Source of the DNA: Rallus limicola
Lineage: Eukaryota > Chordata > Aves > Gruiformes > Rallidae
DNA length: 64,000 nt
Direction: 5' to 3'
NCBI GenBank assembly: GCA_022605955.1
Contig: JAKCOZ010000081.1
Coordinates: 1,116,001 to 1,180,000 of the forward strand
Part shown: one piece after another, positions 1 through 11,612 of the stretch
Layout: every line of letters starts with the position of its first letter
Position numbering within the stretch: the first letter of the stretch is position 1
Program-made: the position numbers and the translations under genes
The notes under the pieces: model-generated
Seen by the model: the letters and a program-made list of their open reading frames with translations, nothing else
What the model was told of the DNA's origin: nothing
Database searches by the model: none

Positions 1-399
1 TAAAGATGGCTTGTACTTCAAGACAGGAAAGCTGAAACATCAGGAGAATCAGCTGAAACTTGCATCTCCCCACAGGAGACACTAAGCAGATGGAAAATTA
101 GCTAAGCAGGGGATTTTTAACACGGTCAAGAATTTAGTTGTGACCCCACTCGAAAGACAGTTGTACCAGTGACAACTGTGAGAAGTCAAGAGACCTCCTT
201 GTCATTTTGTAAACACTCCTAGCATTGCTTTAATTCACTGGCATGAGTTGGCATGGTGAGGTTTTGGGGGAGGAGGGTATGGGATGCAGGGGTGGCTTCT
301 GCAAGAAGCTGCTAGAAGCTTCCCCAGGTCTGACAGAGCCAAAATCAGCTGGCTCAAGGCTGGACCTGCCACTGACCAAAGCCGAGCCCATCAGTAACG

Positions 400-1222
400 G
401 TGGTAGCACCTCTGATAACACACTTAAGAGAAAAAACTCCAAGCAGCCACTTTGTGCCCCAGAGGAGGAGTGAGAAGGTGTGAGGAGCTGTGCAGGGGCC
501 ATGGGCAGGGAAGGGGGGGATAAGGTGCCCCAGGTGTTGGAGAGGAAGATGCCCCTGCAGCCCCTGAAGAAACCCATGGTGGAGCGGGTGTCCCCACACA
601 GCCCATTGAAGGTGATGGGGAACAGAGACCCCACCTGCAACCTATGGAGAGGTGTCATGGTGGAGCATGTGGAGACAAGATGTTGTGACCCATGTTCACA
701 GCTCTGAAGAGCTGACACCCAACTCGAGTCCTTTCCCACAGGAGGAGTTCATGGAGGACTGTCTCCCATGCATGGGACCCCAGGGTGCAGCAGGGGCAAA
801 GGGTGAGGAATGAATGCCCCCCCTGGCTAAGGAGGAAGACATCTGGTGAGGAACTGACCCAAACCCCCATTCCCCCAGTCCCTGCCCCTCCTGTGCCACA
901 GCGGGGAGAAGGGAGTGAAATCCTGACTGAAGTGAAGTCTGGGAAGAAGGGGGGTGGAGCAAGGTGCTTTAGGATCTGGTCCCACTTCTCATCACCTGAC
1001 TCTGGTGTCACTGGGGGTGCAGGGCAGGGTCATAAATGAGGTAGGGTTTTTTCCATGTTGAGTCTGTGTTGCCCGCCCTGCTGATTGCAGAATGATCTCT
1101 CCCTGTCCTCATCTCCATTCCTGAGCCTCTCATATGTATTTTCTCCCCTGTCCAGCTGAGAAGGGCAGTGACAGAGCGGCTTTGGTGGGTGTCTGGCCTC
1201 CAGCTGGGGTCAAACCACCACA
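400..1222 (+). mobile_element. Avian LTR-retroelement-like repeat, copy 1
   Basis: The segment 868-1222 is clearly homologous, in the same orientation, to 24412-24784. Shared blocks include the stretch around CCCCATTCCCCCAGTCCCTG, TTCTCATCACC..ACTCTGGTGTCACTGG, GCTGAGTCTGTT-like and GATCTC..CCTGTC blocks, and the terminal GAGCGGCTTTGGTGGGTGTC...GTCAAACCACC. It ends in CA at 1222. The layout resembles abundant avian endogenous-retrovirus LTR sequence as I remember it, but I cannot assign the family. The left part (about 400-867) is attached only by resemblance and is less certain. No intact viral gene is present. Confidence 0.5.
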
Positions 1223-1565
1223 CTATCCTACACAAGGAAGACTGACACAGGTCATGTGTGTATCCAGCTATCCAGGTCAGCACCCTCCTGCAATAAGACA
1301 AACTCTTGAAGAAAATTCAAACTTTGCTGAGCAGCAGCCCCATAAAATCACCAACCCACCTCCTCCTCCTGCAGAGCAAGCACGCACACAGCTCGCTTCC
1401 TCCAGCTAAAGGCTAGGGCTTCAGAGGTTTGGTCCTACTGCCAGAGGAAAGCAACACAGATTGTGAGATCACCCAGTTCACATTCATACCACCACCAGTT
1501 CCAAGTAGAGCAGGTCATGAACTCCTATTCAATCCTCTTGTTTCACACAGCCAGCCTGTGGCTGA

Positions 1566-2325
1566 GAGAATTACAGATTCACAGAACAGCAGAGGTTGGA
1601 AGGGACCTCGGGAGATCAGCTAGTCCAACGCCCTGCTAAAGCGGGATCACCTCGAGCAAGCCAGGCAGGACAGTGCCCAGACGGGTCTGGGACCTCTCCA
1701 GAGGAGATGACTCTGCAACTGCTCTGGACAGCCTGTCCCTGTTACCTTCAGAGTAAGGAAGTTTTCTGATGTTCAGACAGAACTTGCTGTGTTCCAGTTT
1801 GTGCCCACTGCCCCTTGTCCTGTCACCAGATCTGGCCCCTTGCTCTAGAAATCCACCCTTGAGGTATCTGTAAGCATTACCCAGATCCCTTCTCAGTCTT
1901 CTCCAAGCTAAGTGCCCCCAGCTCTTTCAGCCTTTCTTCATAAAAAAGATGTTCCAATCCCCTTATCCTCATACTCCTCCCCTGGAATCCATCTCCAGGA
2001 GTTTTTCCCTGTCTGTCTTGATCCAGGCAGAGCTGGTCACAAATATTCCAGATGTGGCCTCACCAGGGCAGAGTCTCTACTCTGACAGGATCCTCTCTTG
2101 ACATGCTGGTCATGCTCGTCTCACGATCCCCAAGAACCACTTCTTGACCACACTGCTGGCCATGGAGAGCTTGTTGTCCACCAGGTCCTTGTCCGCAGAG
2201 CTGCTTCCCAACAGGTCAACCCCTAACTGTACTGGTGCCTGGGGTTATTCCTCCCCTAGGTGCAGGACCCTATGCTTGTCCTTGTTGAACTGAAGGAACA
2301 CGTGCAGCCCTCCAGCTCCAGAGGG
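1566..2325 (-). mobile_element. CR1 LINE 3' fragment
   Basis: The left end reads ATTCACAGAACAGCAGAGGTTGGAAGGGACC, the reverse complement of a CR1 3' terminus. It continues with the usual CR1 3' region (a CTGTCCCTGTTACC-like block, GTGCCCACTGCCCCTTGTCC, TCTCCAAGCTAAGTG). It is an old, diverged, 5'-truncated copy inside the AAK1 intron. Confidence 0.85.
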
Positions 2326-5300
2326 GTCAAGGTTTATGTGTGAGGCTCTGTACTCTTCCACCCATGATAACCATTTTAACCAGCAAGAAATTCTCCACTC
2401 AGCTCATATCCAAGCTGGAAAGAGCAGAGTCTGAGGAGACTTGCACATATGAGCAATGCAGTTTAGGTGCTGTATTGGCTTCAGAGAAGAAGAGCCTCCC
2501 TTGCTGGCCAGCAACAATCCCTGAGGCAGCTTCATGCTGAGCAAGTTTGCTGGGCACACAAAGCTCAGCACCTGCGTCAGCTTTGTGCTGGATACAAAAC
2601 ACAACTGATGCACAACTGATCTAGTGGGAGCAGGGAAAGGAAAAGAGGAAAAAAAAATAGGAAAAACCTCCCAACCAGTCACAAAGTTAATCTCCAGTCA
2701 CCTGCATCCATCAGACAACACACCACCAAGGCAAAGATCTGCATCAGTACTACAAAAAGCCCAAGGTGTGCAGGCAAAGCCCTGCTTTTTGGAAACTCCC
2801 CTCACTACCAGCTCAAGAAAACAGCATCTCTCACAGCTCCAGCTGCAGCACTGCTTAAGCTCTAGGCTTTAAATACCACCACACAAGCCTTCATAGAGCA
2901 TCTAGCACATCTCTGCATTTTTCCCCAGTAAAACTAAGGCTCATGTGGAGCTCGTGGGTCAGATTCTAGGCAAGAATAAAGTAGGGACACAGTTAGCCCT
3001 ACACAGATTTACTACAGCTGAGAATCCTAATGTGATTATCCAATATTACCACATCATTATAGGGCCCTTGCTTAGTGTCACTGCTGCAATATCTAGGCCA
3101 TGACAAGACAGATTTAGATTTACAGGCTCCACCCTCTTCTAGGCCCTTTTTAAGTAGGCAGGACATGGTAGTTACTGTCAGTGTGGCAGTCACAGCCTAA
3201 GTCATGCACAATAATACAACCAGAATCATCACAGTTTATTAGCTACAACTGCAATCAGCCACAGGGTATTTATACAGTCACAGGCACTGTCACTGCATTG
3301 ATGACATGGAAAAAAGCATTAACTGCCTCCTCCTCACTTCTCTGAGTTTTATTTTATAGGTCTGATTTGAAGCTGTTTAGCTTCACCTCTTTCCATCTTT
3401 CAGGGTCCTGTCTCATTACAGGTCTTTTCACAGCCTCTCCTCTCCCCTAAATGACTCCCTTCACCTCCCAGCCGGTTCCCTGGAGAAAGTAAAAATACCC
3501 AAGCTATAAATCACAAGGTAGCAGGGAGAGGAGGGGAGAAAAAGGGGCAGGGGGAAAGTAAAGTAAAAGAAAATTCATCTCTGCCACAGAACATAAAGCC
3601 TAAAATAATCAGTGGGCAAGATGCATCTTGTGCATTAACCCTGCATTCCCCTTCCAAAAGCTTTAGTCCAAGGGCAGTAACAGCTTGTCACGCTACCCAT
3701 CCTCCAAGAGGAGAGTCAGCACACAGCCTGGACACCTTAATTTGGGAGTATTAAAGTCTCACACTGTTTGTGACAGCAATTTCCTAACAAATAGCAACTT
3801 GCTAAGGGCTGTGGAACTGTACCAGCCCGCTCAGCGGGGAGCACGTGGGTAGATTTGCTGGCATGTGCCCCGCTTCACAGCCTTGAGCATCCACTCCATT
3901 CCTCCCTGACAGGCAGGCTTGGAAACCCAAAGCTGATGGAGCTGTGTTTTATTACACTGCCTCCAAGTAGATTACTTGGCAAAGCAGACTCAGTCCCTCT
4001 CTACTGTGACAATTTTAGTCCTCCAAGTTCCACTATAAGAGCAGGGAAAAAATAAAAATTAATGGGTCATGAATAACTCACAGCTTAAATACAAAAATTG
4101 TTGGTTTAGTTATCAGTCAGCCCCCTGAAAAGCACATTTCAGCTGCTATTATTCCAAGCAGCTGCTAAGAGCATCTGAGACCTCCTTCATCTCCAAGTGA
4201 AATTAGCAATGGCATCAACATGCTGCGGAGCATGACTGGTTTTGAGTGAACATGACTGGGAACTGCAAAGCCAGCAAGAAGCTGCAGCAACTGCATGCAG
4301 CTGAGAAGCTTCGCTGGAAAGGCAAGGAAGCGGTGAATCACACTGACAGGAGGAAAAAAACCAAACTAACTGAGCTGAGAGCAGGTTGTAGCTGGAGGTG
4401 GGGAGGAAGCTAAAAGCAAGACTGAGCTGGCCAGGACTGGGACTGGTTTTTAACTGGACTCACTCACAAGGACCAGCCAGAGCAGGTTTACTGGAGCCTT
4501 TACATGCTATGGTAACAGCAAACTCTGCTTGGGAAGCAATTATGCAAGGATCCAAAGAGAGCTCATGGCAACAGGCAAGTTAGACATTTAGGAATTTTGA
4601 TTACTATGGTAGCACCAAGACATCCCTGCTGAGCAAAGCAGCACAACAAACACAAAAGAAGCCCTAACACATGCATTCTAGGGAACACTCCAGCTTACAG
4701 CTAACACTAGAAGACTGTGCAACAGCTATGGAGACTTGTGTCAAACAAGGTTCTTCTGATTAAACCCAGGAATTTCATCCTTTTCAGGTCTCCCATACAA
4801 CTAGAGGCGGCATCACAAGCCACAGAAGTGCCATCTCAGCAAGTAATAAGAAAACACAACAGAAGGGCTACATAATATTCCTCTAGAAGAGGATATGCTC
4901 ATCAAACCCTGAAGACAGTGAGGAACTTTTCAACTGCTCAGTACATGCCAAGCATGGAGGGAAGCATCTACCTTCCCACCTGGCAGCTCTCTGGGAATTC
5001 AAACCACTAGGTACAGTCAGAAGCATCCAGTATCCATCATTCAGCACAGGGAAAAATGAAAAAAAAACCCCAACAAACCCCCAAACGTCAGCCTGACATG
5101 AAGCTGGGCTTTGAGTTTTTCCCACACAGAGACAGCAACAGGCACATGCCTGTGTTCCTCTGGCAGGCATCCAGACACAGGACAAGGTTGCAGGGGTTCA
5201 GAGCCCACAGTCTTGTGGCTGTATTCCCAAGCCCTATAATTATCAGGGATTGAATTCATCAGCCTAAAAGAACTTACATAACTGCTCAAGAATCCCAACT

Positions 5301-5799
5301 TAACATATAATATACTAATATATGCATTCCTAGCCTGCTCCGTGGCAGAAAAAGCTTCCAAGGTACAAGTGCTTCTTAAGTTTAAAGCAGAAGGTAGAAA
5401 GCCACCTTCTGCCCCAGTCCAAAAATAGCACCATTTTAATTTTAAAAAATCCAATACATGTTTAATCCTGTCACATGTTCTGCCAAACCCCACGTGAGCA
5501 AGGTTGAGTTTGTGTTTCCTGTGGTCTTAGAAGATCCTGGGTTTTCAGGATCACATCAGGATCAGCTGTAAGATCACAGCTGCTGGCACCTCACCATGTG
5601 TCTCTGGGTACGTCTCCTACGGTGGCAGCAGCACATGAGCTCATTTTGGTACTGAATGGAAACGCTGAGCCTCAGCAAGGGCAGCCAGGCATCTCCCAGG
5701 AGCATGGACAGTCTTTGTTCTGTGGCTGCATTATGTGACACAGGCCCCTGATCCATGATAAAAAGTTCCTTGACACTACGGTGACATGAATATTAATGA

Positions 5800-5940
5800 C
5801 ACAGTAGTTGGAGCACCAGACAAGGAGCTGTATTTGCATTTAACACAAGGCTCTGTCGCCGCCTTCTTACAGAGCCATTATCAAATCACTACATCTTCAT
5901 GGGCTGCAGTTTCCCATCTGTAGAATAAATTGAGAAGCCT
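5800..5940 (+). repeat. MIR-like SINE remnant (tentative)
   Basis: The stretch ends in CTGCAGTTTCCCATCTGTAGAATAAAT, which resembles the MIR CTCAGTTTCC-CATCTGTAAAATG block. It is preceded by a TCAAATCACTACATCTTC segment similar to the MIR pre-tail. Heavily decayed. Confidence 0.35.
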
Positions 5941-7907
5941 TTCTTCCACCATCTGTATGTCTACTTTGCAGGGAGGAGAAGAGGAAATAAACATGCATGG
6001 AACCAGAGGTTGCCTGACACCTAGTACACATGATGTATGTTCCCCCAAGTACTGAGACAGCACAACTACACCTGGTAATCGGGTACAGGAAGAGAAGGGT
6101 AAACTCGTTCACATCTCTAAGTGCATCTACTAACTCAAAAGCAACAGGCAAAGGCCAAAAGAAAGTCTCTGACTTCAGCAGAATTTTCCTTACCAGAAAT
6201 ATGCACTCAAGGCTCCCCAGGACCAAGCCTGACCCAGGTCTGTACTGCCCCTTCCCTCTCTCTCTGCCACACTGTCTGCCCCCTGACACCCCACATCAGT
6301 CTCTGATATGATTTTTTAAAATTTCCCTACAAACACAGCAAATTAAAATAAAAACCCAAACACAAGAACCAGCAGGATCTCACCAGTTGACAACTGGGGC
6401 TGGCTTGTTATGGCATCTTAAATCCCCTGACTTGAAAAAGGCCTGTAATGAACATCCAGCCACCACAGAGCTTAAGTCACACTCACCTCTGCAAGCAGCA
6501 CACACTGAAATTCCTGGGGAATACTCAGCACACAGCAGCTAGTGTCCCCATCATCCACTCCCCAACACAGATACAAGCATCCTGCTGATGCTCTCTGCAC
6601 TGCAAGGGGAAGCTAAGGCACAGAGATGTTGGATGAGTTCAGAGGGTACCCCTCAAGCGCTTAAATTGCCTAACGGGACATTTGCAGAAGTGCAGCCAAA
6701 GGAACAGGGATCCTACAGAGACAGAACCTTTCCATCCCAGTCACTGAGCCACACGAGCTTCTTCTCCTGCCCTTACCCCAACTCTCTCCCCAGAGAGAAG
6801 GCACCACCTTGTCCCTCCAGCCAAGGCCTGCCTGTTTGCACTGGATCACAGAGGGCTGGTTATCCCTGATTATTGATCAGCCATCCGCACACCACACGTA
6901 TGCCCCACCTCACAAGAGGTGCTACAATAGCCTAGGGATAAAAGCAGGTGTGTGAGCACGGGTCTATGCTTACACACACGTGCTTCCACAGGCCCTTCTA
7001 CCCTAAAAGGATACTTCAAGAGCCTCACTGTACCTTTCATGCCACCAAGCATTTGCATATCCCCTGCTACTAGATACTTCTTGCCAAAGGTCATGAAGAG
7101 AGTTACTAGACCAGAGCCCAAAGATCAACAGCAGCCACAAGTACCTTGATGAGAACATGCTGCAGTCACAGGGCAAGGATTTCCTATCGATCCGGCTCGC
7201 TCCGCTGTGCGTCGTGCAGCTCAACACTGGAGAGAAGGTCTTTAGTTCTCAAGCACTTCACAAGTCAAAAGCAATTAACCCTTCAGAGGCTCATGACAGG
7301 TACTGCTGCCTTCTCAGTGGGTCGCAGAGAAGGCACACACAGCAGTAGGTCCATTCTTCCGTGCCCTCTCACATCAGATCACACTCATTCACTGTAAGCA
7401 TTTTAAAAACACTCAAAGTCTAAGTTTCATATCCAACAACAGCTGAATAACTTACACACACACTCCAGGACAGCAGTAAAGTCACAAAAACAGATATATC
7501 ACATCAAAGCAAGAATTCACCTTGTTGGAACAGAAAGTGATGCTTGGGGAAAGCCCCCATGGACCAGGCCACAGCACGCTTCTGACAGAGCACCCTGCAC
7601 TTCAAGACAAGCTCGGAGCTGATTTTACTGCTGCTGTTGGAGCTGTGCACCAAAGCCACATGTACACCCTGCAAGCATCATTTAGCTTACAGGAGGAGAT
7701 AAGAGCTAAGATCTCAACCCAATAACAGCTGTGCAATTAGACAGCTCAGGAGACCACGTTTTTACTCTCACACCCTCAAGAGCAGGGTGCCAGATTGCTT
7801 TTTATAAGTTCACACAGGCACGTTTTGGGGTAAACTCCCTATCAGAGCCCTAGGAACACCAAACAGGCAGCAAACCCAACACAGTTCCCAACAGTAAATG
7901 AATGAAT

Positions 7908-8428
7908 GAATCGTGTGCTGGGCACTGGTGAGGCTGCACCTGGAGTGCTGGGTCCAGTTCTGGGCTCCTCAGACATTGAGGTCCTGGAGCAAGTCCAGAG
8001 AAGGGCAACCAGGCTGGGGAAGGGGCTGGAGGGCAAATCCTCTGAGGAGCAGCTGAGGGAGCTGGGGGTGTTCAGCCTGGAGAAGAGGAGGCTGAGGGGA
8101 GCCCTTCTCCCCACCTGCCCTGCCCTGCCAGGAGGGTGCAGAGAGGTGGGCGCTGGTCTCTTCAGCCAGGGGACAGGAGATGGGACAGGGGGCAATGGGC
8201 TCAAGCTGGGCCAGGGCAGGGGCAGAGCAGATGTGAGGGGAAAGTTCTTCCCTGAAAGAGTTGTTGGGGCCTGGAACAGGCTGCCCAGGGAGAGGGTTAT
8301 GTCACCTTTCCTGGATATGTTTAAAAAAGGGTAGATGAGGTGCTCAGGGATCTGGTGTAGCTTAGGATGGGAATGGTTGGACTTGATCATCTTCAAAGGT
8401 CTTTTCCAACCTTGTGATTCTGTGAAGA
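7908..8428 (+). mobile_element. CR1 LINE 3' fragment (young subfamily)
   Basis: This is a sense-orientation CR1 3' end, starting GCTGGGCACTGGTGAGGCTG, running through CTGGAGAAGAGGAGGCTGAGG and ending in CCAACCTTGTGATTCTGTG. It is nearly identical over long stretches to the copy at 60960-61648 and, inverted, to 26769-27465, so this subfamily was active relatively recently. The apparent open frames on either strand here are CR1 sequence. Confidence 0.93.
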
Positions 8429-8794
8429 TTAGATCTACCTGTCCTCATCACAGCACCAGCTATTTTCCAGCTCCACTGTGGGGTGGATGAACATGCACAC
8501 AGAGTCTCTGCTTGGGGAACTCGGCTGGTGATGGCTTTTTTTATTTTTAATCCATGAGCTCATCCATCAGCCGTACGCGACTCATTTCTGCAAAATCATG
8601 AAGCAAACCAGATGCTACGAGCATCTTGCTCCAAAAAAAGTCTTTAATCCAATCCTGCGACACATGGCCCAGGGTCCTGATGTCAGCATGGGTTCTGCCA
8701 CAGAGCAAGTGTAAATCTCTGCCCAAATCACACGTGTGCCAAGAGCACACCCGTTCAAAAACACACAGAGGCAGCGTTGCAGAGAAAACACAGA

Positions 8795-8890
8795 CTGCAA
8801 TTAAAGCACTCAATCTGGAAGGACAGAGATCAATTCCTGACTTGGCCACACATACTCTGCATTGCTTCACCTTCAGATCTCAGTATATTA
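8795..8890 (+). repeat. MIR-like SINE remnant (tentative)
   Basis: AGATCAATTCCTGACTTGGCCACAC followed by TTGCTTCACCTTCAGATCTCAGT resembles the MIR order 'TTCAAATCCTGACTCTGCCAC ... TCACTTCACCTCTCTGGGCCTCAGT'. Similarity is judged by eye only. Confidence 0.3.
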
Positions 8891-11550
8891 TTTCCCAGCA
8901 GCCCTGAAAGGACCAGAAGGATGTTTTCATAGACTGTGCCAGGGCTCAGATACTCTGGCAACAGCACAGTGAGAGCTCCTCACATCAGAGGAGCTGCAGC
9001 AGCTCTCCTACTGCATCATACTGTAGGCAGCTAACAATAACCTTCATTTCATTTCGTGGCAATTCCTGGACCTCCCACGAAAGCAGAAAAGGAAAGCTTC
9101 CATTGTGAGAAAAAGCCACAAGTGAGAGAGAATTACCTTGCAACTGCATTTCACTCAAGCATTTCCATCTCTTTTCCTTGTGCTTGTGTATCACTGCATA
9201 TCACCATCAGAAAAAGTACAGGAGCAGGGGTACCTGATTTAAGGAGGTATGTTTCCAATCTGATGCACCACAATGACATCCTGTGCTTGCCCCCACCCAC
9301 AAAAGGCAGCATCTTTTCCTGGAAGACTTCTTTCTTCAGTTGCCTTTCGTTATCAGAAGAGAACTTCTTGGTAAACCAAGTTTCTGCTCAGAGACTTCCC
9401 GTCTCCTTCCACATGTGAAATGGGACTGAACACACACTTAGTGCAAATGAAGGCAAATTGGTTGTGACTTTCCAGAAGAGCAGCAGCAAGTCCTGCAGCT
9501 GGAAAGCTGCTGTTCCAAAGGGCACAGCCTCACTCTGTCCAAATCACTATCTAAACTGGAAAAAGAAGCCACCTTCTAAAGAAGCAGCTTCCAACCTCAA
9601 TCCAAGTGAGCACCTAGCCAGTTCTGACCCCTTATTAGCCATGACTGATGCAGGTAGGTGAGCATGGAAGGCAGCAAGTGCTAAACCCAAAGCAGATTCC
9701 AGCTTGTCTTCAGCACATTTATAAGTAACTTACTACCTGCTCTCTTCAGCAGCTGACAAGCTCCTGCACAAAGGGGAGAATGCCCACAATGCAATAAAAA
9801 CATTATGGCAGTACACATTCTCCACAGATCCAACATGTCACTGCTTGTGTCACAACCAGAAGTTAGCAACCTGTTCACACATAACTACTAGAAGACTTTT
9901 GCAGGACCCAAGTCAGGCAGTTAAACCCTGTGTTTTCTCCTGCTGGAACCCCAAAACTAAACTGTCATGTACTAAGCACCCAACAACTTCATTAGGCTGT
10001 TGCAAGACTGCTTGAATTAGAAGCTATTTTGTTTTGGACACAGAAGGTTCTTTCCTGGGAAGCCAACAGCAAAAAAAAAACCTCATCTTCCCATGACTCC
10101 ACATGGCTAGCACTGCCATTAAACATGCTTTTAGCTAAAGTAGCTGTTACGTAAGAAACCAGCCACCCCCACATACAATCCCAGACCCATTCTCCAACAC
10201 GTTGCATAAAACTTACAAGTGAGGCTAGATAACGGGAGTCCCTGGGCCACACAACCTCTCACACAGCTAAACCCACTAACACCTTCCTTTCCCTCCTGAT
10301 GACACCTGGGGACACAGCACGCTCTCCCCCAAGAAAATCTGTGCTGCTAAAAGCACCGAAGCACTTGGGATAACTTGACATTTACCAGATAACTCCCTTG
10401 GGATTCTTCTCCAGTTTGCCTGGCTTGCACACTCATCAACACAGACTGCTAAAAAGCAGAGGAGCCAATATCCTACCTAGCAGCAAAGAGCGTAGTGTCC
10501 ATGCTCTGCCTCACAAGGTACAGAGGAAAAGGAACAGGGAAAGAGAAAAAATAAACATCACATATCCCATTCCTAGAGGAGAAATAATTTAATTCCTACT
10601 CCAAATGTCACTGCTCAGCTGATCAGCAGCTGGCAGAAGCTAGAAGGCAAGAGTTGACAACACACTTCAAATGTCTTGAGCCCAACCACACTGGAATCGA
10701 GCTGAGGATCATGGAGATCTGCAACATTTACCCCGAATGAGGCTTATTTTAAAGTGATTTCAGAAGTTCATGTGTAGCTTTAGTGACTTCAGGTTATGGT
10801 GCCACATGCTCCAGGGCAAGGAAGCTGTGGGGCAGTAAGGCAGGTCAGCAGAACTCCCCTGCAAGCAGCCCAACTGCACAGTACATAGACCCTGTGCTTG
10901 GCACAGGTCGTGCATTCACAGCCTTACCAAGCTCTTCGTACACACGCCAGCCTGCAGGTCTGCTCAAGAAAACCACCATGAACCTCCTCACAGTGCCCTC
11001 TGTTTTTCCAAACAAGAGGGGAAAACTAGAGCTGGCAAATTTAAGCTGATTTTGCATTGGTTTGTAATGTCTGCCCTTCAGTGCTCTGAAATCCATGCTA
11101 GCTAGCAACACACACAGGCATGTATCTGAAAGCCATTCAGTGATGTATGTGACAATCTTTAAGACTGAAACCCCTAACTCACCCATTTTAAAGGGAAAAA
11201 ACCTACAAATAGCACCCTCAAAAATACTACCTGAAAGAGTGACTCTTCACAGGCCTGAAGACATGCAGCAAGAAGCCGACCAGGACAAAACCCTAGCCAA
11301 AACATGCACCCCATCAAAGCTTACATACTGTGGATCAGTTCAGTGCTCTCTTACAATCTTGTGGGTACACTGACACAGAGTACAGCCCTCCAAAAAGCAA
11401 ACACTGGGGCAATCTGCACCTTGTTTCAGCTCAGAGGAGTGTGGATGGCTTGAGTTGCTCTGCCTCACCCACGCATCCCACAAACTCCTTTGCAAATATC
11501 TGAGTGCTGGCAACAGCCTCCTAAATGTTTCTGCTGCTCTGGTCCTCATC

Positions 11551-11612
11551 ATAGAGTGGAATCATAGAATGGCATGGGTTGGAAGGGACCCCAAAGATCA
11601 TAGAGCTCCAAG
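11551..11612 (-). mobile_element. CR1 LINE 3'-tail fragment
   Basis: A short copy of the CR1 terminus in reverse orientation (AATCATAGAATGGCATGGGTTGGAAGGGACC). Only about 60 bp is recognisable. Confidence 0.7.
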
